Origin: Muriicola jejuensis
GTDB taxonomy: Bacteria > Bacteroidota > Bacteroidia > Flavobacteriales > Flavobacteriaceae
NCBI RefSeq assembly: GCF_010671595.1
Contig: NZ_JAABOP010000001.1
Location: forward strand, 1,240,001-1,304,000
Length of the DNA stretch: 64,000 nucleotides
Reading direction: 5' to 3'
Position numbers and translations under genes: made by a program. Below are positions 26,957-34,401 of the stretch, piece by piece. A model generated the notes under the pieces. That model was not told the DNA's origin. It was given only the letters and a program-made list of their open reading frames with translations, and ran no database searches. How positions within the stretch are numbered: position 1 is the stretch's first letter; every line of letters begins with the position of its first letter.

Positions 26957-28030
26957 ATGCTGAATATGACCGACAATGGCAGGTACATCCTTAGGATAGG
27001 ACTCTGTTTTTGCACCCTTGCCCTGTTGACCTCCTGCGGGGATGGCCCAAAAAATGCAGAGATGCACAGGGAGGCCCCCGAGGGGATGCGATGGGTGCCC
27101 GGCTCTGTGTTTATGCAGGGCGCCAGGGCAGAGGATCCCTATGCCATGTCCTGGGAAAGGCCGGCCCACGAGGTGGAGGTAGACGGGTTTTATATAGATG
27201 TGACCGAGGTGACCAATGCCCAATTCAGGGCCTTTGTCACCCAGACCGGGTATGTGACCACGGCAGAGCGGCCGGTCGACTGGGAGGTGATGAAAAAGAC
27301 CCTGCCCCCGGGTACGACAAAGCCACCTGACTCCCTCCTCTTACCGGGATCCATGGTCTTTACACCCCCCCAAAACCCCGTGTCTGACCTCCGTGACATC
27401 TCCCAGTGGTGGAGGTGGCAACCCGGCGCCAGCTGGCAACATCCTCAGGGCCCGGGGTCAACGATCGAAGGAAGGGACGAATACCCCGTGGTCCATATCT
27501 CCTATGAGGATGCCCTGGCCTATTGCAACTGGGCGGGGAGGCGATTGCCCACAGAAGCCGAATGGGAACTGGCTGCCCGGGGAGAGAATCCCGAAGCCAT
27601 CTTTACCTGGGGTACAGACGCGGACCTCCTACCCCAAAAGGCCAACACCTGGCAGGGGCGTTTCCCGGATCGGAATGATAGTAAAGATGGGTTTGTGGCG
27701 GCTGCCCCGGTGGGCTCCTTTCCTGCCAATGCAAACGGACTCTACGATATGGCCGGGAATGTATGGGAATGGACACAGGACTGGTTCCGACCCGACCATT
27801 ACGCGGAAGTAGCCCGTCAAGGCAGACTGTTAAATCCCCGGGGCCCGGATACCTCCTATAACCCCGTAAACCCCTACCAGCCCGAAAAGGTGATCAAAGG
27901 GGGCTCCTATCTTTGCCACGCCTCCTATTGCGCCAGTTTCCGCATCTCAGCCCGCATGGGGATGAGCCCGGATTCTTCTACGGACCACGTGGGGTTTAGG
28001 ACGGTGATGTCCGTTGATAGCTTTAATTAA
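26957..28030 (+). CDS. Formylglycine-generating enzyme family protein, exported lipoprotein
   Basis: 357 residues from the ATG at 26957; an upstream start at 26921 would begin inside the terminator hairpin. The leader ends CFCTLALLTSCGDG, a lipobox. The FGE-sulfatase domain fills the rest, with WVPGSVFMQG, VTNAQFRAFV, YCNWAGRRLPTEAEWE, GNVWEWTQDWF and the end motif DHVGFRTVM. Two cysteines at residues 320 and 325 (GGSYLCHASYCASFR) match the catalytic pair of human and actinobacterial copper FGE. It should oxidise the Cys of CxPSR sulfatases to formylglycine. Export means that maturation would occur outside the cytosol. Confidence 0.92.
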   Translation: MLNMTDNGRYILRIGLCFCTLALLTSCGDGPKNAEMHREAPEGMRWVPGSVFMQGARAEDPYAMSWERPAHEVEVDGFYIDVTEVTNAQFRAFVTQTGYVTTAERPVDWEVMKKTLPPGTTKPPDSLLLPGSMVFTPPQNPVSDLRDISQWWRWQPGASWQHPQGPGSTIEGRDEYPVVHISYEDALAYCNWAGRRLPTEAEWELAARGENPEAIFTWGTDADLLPQKANTWQGRFPDRNDSKDGFVAAAPVGSFPANANGLYDMAGNVWEWTQDWFRPDHYAEVARQGRLLNPRGPDTSYNPVNPYQPEKVIKGGSYLCHASYCASFRISARMGMSPDSSTDHVGFRTVMSVDSFN

Positions 28031-28125
28031 AGGAGGATTTTATCAGGAATGGTTAGGAGATAACGATACTGCTGCAAGCGGTTCATGTTTCGTATCAGTC
28101 CGAACCCTTCTTTTTTCTTTCTCTT

Positions 28126-28355
28126 GTTCGTTTTTTCTTGATAAAAAACGAACCAAAAAAATCAAGAAGATTTTAGGAAATTTTGTCCCGATCCCGATGC
28201 CTATCGGAAAGCTCGGGCTCGGTCCAAACCAGGGACGCGGCCTATCGCTCCATGCTCTTTTTTGCCTGCGTACTGGCAAAATTGAACCAGTGTAATGTCG
28301 AACCAGGCAAAACGCACTTCCGCTTACCGCGCCCTTATTTCTGGAAAATCTTCGG
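28126..28355 (-). repeat. Structured dispersed repeat, copy A
   Basis: Read on the minus strand, it starts with CGAAGATTTTCC (28354-28343) and ends with a perfect hairpin at 28153-28126 with arms GTTCGTTTTTT and AAAAAACGAAC around the loop ATCAAG. A CTTGAT upstream could pair with that loop. A second GC-rich hairpin spans 28226-28183, and a third has arms TTTTGCCTG/CAGGCAAAA near 28305-28258. There is no gene in 28031-28885; that space is filled by copies A and B and by short palindromes. Confidence 0.8.
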
Positions 28356-28379
28356 TTACACAGGATTATACATGAGATG

Positions 28380-28467
28380 TGTTCCGCAGGAGTAGTTCCT
28401 CAGGAGTTGCACTCCTGCGGCAAATAGCTTGGGAGTCAAATGTAGCGCAGCAGTACAACTACTGCGC
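28380..28467. repeat. Paired short palindromes (CCGCAGGAGT and GCGCAGTAGT types)
   Basis: A CTCAGGAGTTGCACTCCTGCGG-like palindrome at 28399-28420 is followed by GCGCAGCAG/CTACTGCGC at 28445-28467. The same two palindromes return in the opposite order at 43258, 47443, 48184, 49195 and 50260. Confidence 0.7.
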
Positions 28468-28495
28468 AAGACAAAAAAAAATCAGGTCTATTCCG

Positions 28496-28815
28496 CCCCA
28501 TGGATGGGCAATGAGATTAATTTTAAGCCCCCCGAAGGTTTGCCGGAAATAGCGGCGAGGCCTGGGTGAATCCCAATCGCTTCATTTAGCCTATTCCCCT
28601 CCTGGGAGGGGTCAGGGGTGGGTTCTGTTATGCAGTAGTTAGACTGTTGTGTCAACTTTTTCTTTTAGTTCAATCGGAAACTTTCTTCTTTTCTTTCGTC
28701 CATTTTATTCATGTCATTTTATTTCCATTTTGGTATTCATGAATGCTGCGCATTTGGATCAAGCCAAAATGGACATAAAAGAAAAAATAGCTTCGGTCTG
28801 AGCGAAAGATAAAAG
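28496..28815 (+). repeat. Left copy of a 210-bp direct repeat, with rearranged structured-repeat copy B
   Basis: 28496-28706 matches 30108-30319 over about 210 bp with scattered differences. Inside, 28533-28567 is the 5' end of the structured repeat (CGAAGGTTTGCC, then GCGGCGAGGCC). It then switches to a CCCCTCCTGGGAGGGG palindrome, and the far end (28755-28774) has GGATCAAGCCAAAATGGAC, the hairpin arm and loop seen in other copies. It looks like a chimera or an insertion-bearing copy. Confidence 0.7.
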
Positions 28816-28885
28816 CGTACACAGCAGTACAGCTAATGCGCAACACAGTGCAGTAGTACGATTGGCGTGCAGTAATTTCCTGCGC

Positions 28886-29581
28886 TTATTTTTTCAAATA
28901 GACCAATCTTTCCAGTCGAGCCAGTTCCTTGTCGTCTACGTACTTGCCGATCTCCCTGCGGAATTGTTCCATGCTGGTGTAGGGACGGTACTCCTCAAAT
29001 TCGTGGGCCATACGATCGCCCACGCCCGGAAGGGCTTTGATGTCTTCTTCCGAAGCCGTGTTCAGTTCCACAGGGACAAAGACGTAGTTGAGGTAGCGTG
29101 CCACTTCCTCCTCGTCTACGTACTTGCCGATCTCCCGCTTGAACTGGGCCACGCTGGTATAGGGGCGGTATTCTTCAAATTCGTGGGCCATACGGTCGCC
29201 TACCCCCGGGATCATCTTGAAATCCGCTTCGGGGGTGGTGTTGAGGTTCATGGGGATAAACAGGGTTTGGTAAAGTGCTGCCTTATCCACACCGTCTCCC
29301 AGCAGGGCATCCAGTTCTTTCATATCCATCAGGGGTTTCTTTTCCAGGATCGCAGCCACCACTTCCGGGGCCAGACCCTTTTCCTGCAGTTCTGCTTCCG
29401 TTGCCAGGTTGACATTCAGCACGTTTTGCTTCATCAAAGGGGCTGTCTCTTCAGTTGAGGAGGTGGTTTCTTCAGACATGGTTTCGGCCGGGGTGTCTTC
29501 CGACTTCTTTTCTTTACAGCTGAGCAGGGTGAATCCCGCCAGGGCGGTGATCAAAGCGAATTTTGAGAGTTGTTTCATCAT
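28886..29581 (-). CDS. Helix-hairpin-helix (ComEA-like) lipoprotein with duplicated domain
   Basis: 231 residues from ATGATG at 29581; leader MMKQLSKFALITALAGFTLLSCKEK. A low-complexity Glu/Thr/Ser stretch follows, then three HhH-type units; the last two are nearly identical (both carry PGVGDRMAHEFEEYRPYTS) and are similar at DNA level too, which points to recent duplication. HhH motifs bind DNA without sequence preference in ComEA, or act as protein linkers. A periplasmic role in DNA binding is possible but not shown. The start overlaps the stop of the membrane gene (4 bp), and direct repeats flank the pair. Confidence 0.82.
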   Translation of the reverse strand: MMKQLSKFALITALAGFTLLSCKEKKSEDTPAETMSEETTSSTEETAPLMKQNVLNVNLATEAELQEKGLAPEVVAAILEKKPLMDMKELDALLGDGVDKAALYQTLFIPMNLNTTPEADFKMIPGVGDRMAHEFEEYRPYTSVAQFKREIGKYVDEEEVARYLNYVFVPVELNTASEEDIKALPGVGDRMAHEFEEYRPYTSMEQFRREIGKYVDDKELARLERLVYLKK

Positions 29582-29997
29582 GGTTTTGTTATAAGGGTTA
29601 AAAATGAGTATCCTATTAAAGCAAGCAGGATCATACTGCCGGGCGCCAATGCCGGCAAGGCCCCGGCCATGCTTTCCGCAAAAAGGTCCCACCCGGCGGC
29701 GGTAGGCCGCATCTCCAGTTCGAATTCGTAGTTCGCCTGAAGGTGGAGGTAGGTGCCGTACACCCCGCTCAGGGCGGTCAGCCCCAAAACGGTTTTGAAG
29801 GAGACGACCGCAAGCCGACTCCGATTCCGAAAAAGCACAATCACCAACAGCATGGCTGCCCCAATGCAGACCAAAGGGATGAGCTGTTGCCAGTCCTCGT
29901 AATGTTCGAGGAGGATGAGCTCAAAGGCCGTACCCACCATCATAAAGAGGAGGGCAAGGATGATCGTCTGGCGTAATCCGGGTTTTGGTACTTGCAT
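29578..29997 (-). CDS. Small four-helix membrane protein, unknown function
   Basis: 139 residues with four predicted membrane segments (about 11-29, 38-56, 69-86 and 117-135). I do not recognise a family. A charged strip NRSRLAV sits between helices two and three. Its stop overlaps the start of the HhH lipoprotein gene by 4 bp (ATGA), so the two are co-translated. The gene pair lies between two 210-bp direct repeats. Confidence 0.75.
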   Translation of the reverse strand: MQVPKPGLRQTIILALLFMMVGTAFELILLEHYEDWQQLIPLVCIGAAMLLVIVLFRNRSRLAVVSFKTVLGLTALSGVYGTYLHLQANYEFELEMRPTAAGWDLFAESMAGALPALAPGSMILLALIGYSFLTLITKP

Positions 29998-30107
29998 GAT
30001 CCGTTCTTGGGATAAAAGTAAGGAGGGAAATCGAGCTGTAAAAATTATTTAGAATTTTTCTAAATAGACTTAGAAGGAAGGGACCGGACATGGGTCTCGA
30101 CTACCTG

Positions 30108-30319
30108 CCCCACGGATCGGCAATGAGATTAATTTAAAGATTTTCCGAAGATTTTCCAGAAATAAGGGCGAGGCCTGGTTGAATTCCAATCGCTTCATTT
30201 AACCTATTCCCCTCCTGGGAGGGGTTAGGGGTGGGTCCTGTTATGCAGGAGTTAAATTGCTGCGTCAACTTTATCTTTTAGTTCAATCGGAAACTTTCTT
30301 TTTTTCTTTCGTTCATTTT
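30108..30319 (+). repeat. Right copy of the 210-bp direct repeat
   Basis: This matches 28496-28706, including the GGCAATGAGATTAATTT start, the 5' end of the structured repeat (CGAAGATTTTCCAGAAATA), the CCCCTCCTGGGAGGGG palindrome at about 30211 and the AGTTCAATCGGAAACTTTCT end. It runs directly into copy D, which lies in the opposite orientation. The gap 29998-30527 holds no gene. Confidence 0.75.
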
Positions 30320-30515
30320 GGCTTGATCCAATACGAACCAAAAAATCAAGAAGGTTTGTAGGAAATTTTTAGCCCCGATAGTCCCGATAGTTATCGGGAT
30401 CGGGGCTAAAACCGCGGTCTTGGCTTGACGCTCCGTGCTATTGAGCATCCACACTTATTAATTAGCTTTTGAAATGCACATGCGCTGGCCTCGCCGCTAT
30501 TTCTGGCAAACCTTC
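30311..30515 (-). repeat. Structured dispersed repeat, copy D
   Basis: On the minus strand it begins at GAAGGTTTGCCAG (30515) and ends with a hairpin at 30338-30311 (arms GTTCGTATTGG and CCAAAATGAAC, loop ATCAAG, one mismatch and one G-T pair). The inner hairpin at 30367-30411 has a perfect 13-bp stem (TTTTAGCCCCGAT / ATCGGGGCTAAAA) with a nested CCCGATAGTTATCGGG. CTTGAT before the last hairpin is conserved. Confidence 0.8.
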
Positions 30516-30527
30516 AGTTAAGCAGGA

Positions 30528-33350
30528 TTAATCCACAGAGGCCGGAAGCAATTCAAGCCCTTGATTAATGCCTTTCTCCATAGGGGGAACACCCCGTTCC
30601 ATCCAAACGGGTTTGGGATCCCCTTTGAGGTAATAGTCAAAGAACTGGGCCATACGGGTGTTGAAATCCTTGCGGTTGGCCAGTTTGAGGGGCCAGTGGG
30701 GCTCCCCGTTGTAATTGAGGAACCAGGAAGGTTTTCCGAGTCGCCTCAAGGCCGTAAAGAATTCTATCCCCTGGTACCAGGGCACATGCCCATCGGCGTC
30801 GTTGTGCATGACCAGCAAGGGGGTGTTGATCTTGTCGATGTTAAAGATGGGGGAGTTTTCCAAATAGCGGGTGGGGTATTCCCAGGGGGTGCCTCCGATC
30901 CGACTCTGGGTGTGCTCGTACTGGAATTGGCGACTCAGGCCCGTCCACCAGCGGATGCCCCCATAGGCACTGATCATATTGGGTACGGGTGCCCCGGCCT
31001 CTGCAGCTTTAAAAATGTCGGTCTTGGTGACCAGGTAGGCGATCTGGTACCCGCCCCAGCTGTGGCCCTGTACACCAATGTTGTCCTTGTCTATAAACCC
31101 TTTTTCGACCAGGGCGGTCACGCCCGGGATCACGCAGTTAAAGGCGCTTTCTCCCGGGTAGCCGATGCGGTAGTGCACGTCCGGGTTAAAGATGACGTAG
31201 CCCCTGCTGGTATAGAAACTGTAGTTGATGCTGGAACGTTCAAAGCGGGGGGTACGGTGGCGGTGCAGGCCGTCTGAGCTGCGCTCGTAGAAATTCACCA
31301 GGAGGGGGTATTTCTTGTTGGGGTCGAAGTTCTCGGGTTTGACCAGCATACCGGTGAGTTCGATCCCGTCCAGGGAGGTCCAGTTCACCAGTTCGATCGT
31401 GCCCCAGTTGTAATCCGACTGCTGGGGGTTGGCATTGGAGATCCGCGTCACCTTGCTGAAATCGGCATTGGCCAGGCGGAGGTCGGGGAATTCCTGGAAG
31501 GATTCCCGGGTAAAGAGGAGGGCACTACCCTTTTCGGCTTTAGTGGGATCGCTGTAGTCATAGGGTCCGCTCAGCAGGGGTTTGATAGTGCGGGTGCGGA
31601 TGTCGAGCAGGGCATACCCACTGCTCTTGTCGGCCTCGTTAAAGGAGCGCAGGAGGACGGGCTCTTTGGTGTTGATATGATCTACCTCGGGATTGAGGGA
31701 TACATAGCGGTAGACCGTTTTGTTCTCCCGTCCTGTGGTCAGGCGGGTAGGTGCCCCACTGCGGGGGTTAAAACTCCAGAGATCGTACCGGTCGTAGAGG
31801 ATGAGCGCCTTATCGTCTTCCGTCACCCCGGCTGAGCCGTAGGGGTAGGGAGGCGTGGGGCTGTCATTGGTCTCGTCGTAAAAGACCTTGCCTTTGGTAA
31901 GGGGGAGGTAGTTGTCTTTTTCGATGTCATAGGTAAACCACAGGCTGTCGAGGTTGCTGTACCCATAGACAAAGGAGGCTTTGGGGCTGAGGTCTATACG
32001 GCCTGCCATTTTTTTCAGGATGGGTTTTCGGGCTCCGGTGTTGACATTGACCACGGCATAGTCCCGGGCGCGCTGACCGGTCCACTGGGATTCCAGGGCA
32101 TAGGGTTCTTCGTTCATCAGGAGGGCCCAGGGGGCGTTGCGGTGGTCGGTAAGGCCGGACTCCGGGAAGGCCTCGTTGGCCAGTTGGAGGATGCGTTTGG
32201 ACTTGTCCAGGTGCACCACGGCCAGGTAGGCCTGGGTGGTGTCGTTCTTGAGGTCCATTTCCTGTACGGTGTAGAGGCGGGGCTCGTCATAGGTCCACAC
32301 CTCCACGCTGGAAATCTCCTCATCGAGGAGCATGGTGTCCTTGATCACAGGGCGCAGGGCCAGGCCGAAGTAGAGTTTAGACTCGTCCTTGGAGAAGCGG
32401 ATGTCTTGGTAAGGGGAGGGGCGAAGGTCACCCCGATAGCTATCGGGGGTATTCGGGCCGGCCAGTTTTTCAGCTTTGGCCATGCCGGTTTGCCAGTGGT
32501 AGAGTTCTCGTGGGCGGAGCTGTACTTTGGTGGTATCGGTATCCACTACAAAGCCGAGGTGTTTTCCGGATTCGCTCAGGCGGAGGTTGCTGTAGTCTGC
32601 CTTTTTAGCCTCGTGCAGGAGGGTACGGGTGTTGTTCACCAGGTCCAGCACATAGACGGCGGCGTTGGCGCTGTCATTCTCCCCTGTAGTGGCCCAGGCC
32701 AGGGCTTTGCCTTTTTTTGCGAAGGTGTAGTCCGTCACGAATTTTATAGTGTCTTCAGCCCCGCTTTCCAGAGAACGGAGGACGAGGTGGTAGCCGTTCT
32801 TTTTGGAGACCTTCTTTTCTTTGCCCTTCTTTTTCTTGTCTTTATTCGCAGTGCTATCCTTTGAGGCGTCTTTGACGCTGTCTTTGGGGACTTCGATCTC
32901 TTCCAGCTGGTAGGCGATATACCCGCTCCAGTCTTCAGGTACTTTGTAGGATTGGACGTTCGCGATCTTCTCCAGCTTCCCGCTGTTGAGGTGGTAGATC
33001 CCCAGGCTGTCCTTGGGCATATCTTTTTTCTTCACCTTGCGCCTCTTCATATCCATGACGCTGTCCTTCCAGGCGGTGATGGAGAAGATCAGGGCCTTGC
33101 TGTCATCCGTAAACGCGCCTTTGGAAGCCCGGGGGTAGGTAAAGAGTTCTTTCCCGTTGGCATCACTCAGATAGAGGGTCTGATCCTTCTCCCCTTTCTC
33201 CAGGCTGTAGGCCACATAGGCCCCGTTGGGGGCCAAACGGGGGGTTTCTATGGTGTTCCAGAGCTCGATGTCGGAGATTTCCAAGGATTTTTTCTGTGCC
33301 GAAAGGGTGATAGTAATGATTAGAAATAGGGAGGTAAACAGAGCTTTCAT
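30528..33350 (-). CDS. S9 family peptidase (prolyl oligopeptidase-like), secreted
   Basis: 940 residues from the ATG at 33350, which opens a signal peptide (MKALFTSLFLIITITLSAQ). An upstream extension would run into repeat copy E and is rejected. The N-terminal two thirds form a beta-propeller with a Lys-rich loop (KDKKKKGKEKKVSKK). The C-terminal alpha/beta-hydrolase domain has the nucleophile Ser in GVQGHSWGGYQIAY (near residue 762), Asp in HNDADGHVPW and His in GEPHWPL. It should cleave peptides in the periplasm. A CCCCGATAGCTATCGGGG palindrome lies inside the coding part at 32431-32448. Confidence 0.93.
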   Translation of the reverse strand: MKALFTSLFLIITITLSAQKKSLEISDIELWNTIETPRLAPNGAYVAYSLEKGEKDQTLYLSDANGKELFTYPRASKGAFTDDSKALIFSITAWKDSVMDMKRRKVKKKDMPKDSLGIYHLNSGKLEKIANVQSYKVPEDWSGYIAYQLEEIEVPKDSVKDASKDSTANKDKKKKGKEKKVSKKNGYHLVLRSLESGAEDTIKFVTDYTFAKKGKALAWATTGENDSANAAVYVLDLVNNTRTLLHEAKKADYSNLRLSESGKHLGFVVDTDTTKVQLRPRELYHWQTGMAKAEKLAGPNTPDSYRGDLRPSPYQDIRFSKDESKLYFGLALRPVIKDTMLLDEEISSVEVWTYDEPRLYTVQEMDLKNDTTQAYLAVVHLDKSKRILQLANEAFPESGLTDHRNAPWALLMNEEPYALESQWTGQRARDYAVVNVNTGARKPILKKMAGRIDLSPKASFVYGYSNLDSLWFTYDIEKDNYLPLTKGKVFYDETNDSPTPPYPYGSAGVTEDDKALILYDRYDLWSFNPRSGAPTRLTTGRENKTVYRYVSLNPEVDHINTKEPVLLRSFNEADKSSGYALLDIRTRTIKPLLSGPYDYSDPTKAEKGSALLFTRESFQEFPDLRLANADFSKVTRISNANPQQSDYNWGTIELVNWTSLDGIELTGMLVKPENFDPNKKYPLLVNFYERSSDGLHRHRTPRFERSSINYSFYTSRGYVIFNPDVHYRIGYPGESAFNCVIPGVTALVEKGFIDKDNIGVQGHSWGGYQIAYLVTKTDIFKAAEAGAPVPNMISAYGGIRWWTGLSRQFQYEHTQSRIGGTPWEYPTRYLENSPIFNIDKINTPLLVMHNDADGHVPWYQGIEFFTALRRLGKPSWFLNYNGEPHWPLKLANRKDFNTRMAQFFDYYLKGDPKPVWMERGVPPMEKGINQGLELLPASVD

Positions 33351-33398
33351 ACAGTGCTTTTTTGTGAAAGGTCTAAAGATAAGACTTCTATTTTTTTT

Positions 33399-33612
33399 GT
33401 CCATTTTGGCTTGATCCAAAATGGACGAAAAGATCAAGAAGGTTTGTAGGAAATTTTTTGTCCGAGTGATATGGTTACCTAAGACTCCTTCTGTTTAGGA
33501 CAAAAACCGCGGACTTGGCTTGACGCTCCGTGCTATTGAGCATCGCATCTTGTTAATTGACTTGCGAAATGCACATGCGCTGGCCGCGCCGCTATTTCTG
33601 GCAAACCTTCGG
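33399..33612 (-). repeat. Structured dispersed repeat, copy E
   Basis: On the minus strand it begins CGAAGGTTTGCCAG (33612). The middle hairpin (33506-33454) has perfect arms TTTTTGTCC / GGACAAAAA. The last hairpin (33426-33399) has perfect arms GTCCATTTTGG and CCAAAATGGAC around ATCAAG, preceded by CTTGAT. It ends 49 bp upstream of the S9 peptidase start and could lie in its 5' leader or carry its promoter. Confidence 0.82.
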
Positions 33613-33623
33613 GGGCCCACATG

Positions 33624-34076
33624 TTATCTTCTATCTTTCAGATAATCCATAACGGAAGGCCAATCCGGGAAGAGATCGGTTTTAAAGTGGATAAGTTCTC
33701 CCTGAAAGCGGTCGGCCCCGTTCTTGGTGCGGTCATCGATGAGGTAGTCTCCATAATTGAGGTGTTTGTTGTGGGAGAGGATGAGTCGCTTGTAGGCGGG
33801 ATCGGCCAGGTATTGTTTTACCCAGTTCAATTTATCACTCCAAGCGGAGGGGTTTTCCCAGGGTGAGGTGGAGAGGATGTAGGTGTCAAACCATTCACTG
33901 AGTTGTGCATAGCTCTCGATTGCCCCTTCCAGAGGGGGCATCATACTAAAGATACCGGGGACCTCATCCAACCGCCCTTCGTATTTTGCCAGGGTCTCTA
34001 CATCTAGTTTGGCGATGGCTGCTGGGAAGTCCACCAGGACGTTGTCCATGTCTACGTAGAGGATTTTCTTTTTCAT
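33624..34076 (-). CDS. 5'(3')-deoxyribonucleotidase-like HAD hydrolase
   Basis: 150 residues from the ATG at 34076 (MKKKILYVDMDNVLVDFP). The HAD nucleophile and acid/base Asp are in DMDNVLVDF, motif II Ser/Thr in YILSTSPW, and the late acidic motif in LIDDRTKNGADRF. This matches the NT5C family of 5' deoxyribonucleotidases, which dephosphorylate nucleoside monophosphates in the cytosol. It stands alone between repeat copy E and the restriction-modification operon. Confidence 0.88.
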   Translation of the reverse strand: MKKKILYVDMDNVLVDFPAAIAKLDVETLAKYEGRLDEVPGIFSMMPPLEGAIESYAQLSEWFDTYILSTSPWENPSAWSDKLNWVKQYLADPAYKRLILSHNKHLNYGDYLIDDRTKNGADRFQGELIHFKTDLFPDWPSVMDYLKDRR

Positions 34077-34148
34077 TGTATTCACAAGGGTATTAATCGT
34101 TGAAATATTTAAATGTAGCACATTTAAGACTTAAACTTCATCTCTGTT

Positions 34149-34230
34149 TCGCAGTAGTTGCACAGCTGCGGAAAAAGCACAAAAAATGGCGGAATAACTT
34201 CTCCCCTCCCTGGAGGGGCTGGGGGTGGGT
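34149..34230. repeat. Short palindromes upstream of the restriction-modification operon
   Basis: CGCAGTAGTTGCACAGCTGCG (34150-34170) belongs to the GCGCAGTAGT family. CTCCCCTCCCTGGAGGGG with a trailing CTGGGGGTGGGT (34201-34230) belongs to the CCTCC palindrome family. The rest of the 325-bp gap 34077-34401 is AT-rich and holds the hsdM promoter. Confidence 0.7.
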
Positions 34231-34333
34231 AAACAAGACCCCAAATGTCACCTTTAGATTTAGTAGGTTTATTTCAATTTCCAACCATAGAAATATTAAG
34301 GTTTACTTGGAATAAATCGGAGGATTCTTCTTC

Positions 34334-34362
34334 TTGTCCCACCATATCTTTCTATATATTTG
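34334..34362 (+). promoter_or_regulatory. Putative promoter of the hsd operon
   Basis: TTG at 34334-34336 and TATATTTG at 34355-34362 are separated by 18 bp, close to the Bacteroidota pattern TTTG-N(19)-TAnnTTTG. The -7 box lies 39 bp before the hsdM ATG. Confidence 0.55.
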
Positions 34363-34401
34363 AGATTCACATGAACAATCTCCAAGAAACTTTATCAACA
34401 T

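Noticed and set aside
28031-28885. Short open frames in the repeat-filled gap
   Set aside because: They run across hairpins of the structured repeat and have no protein-like features.
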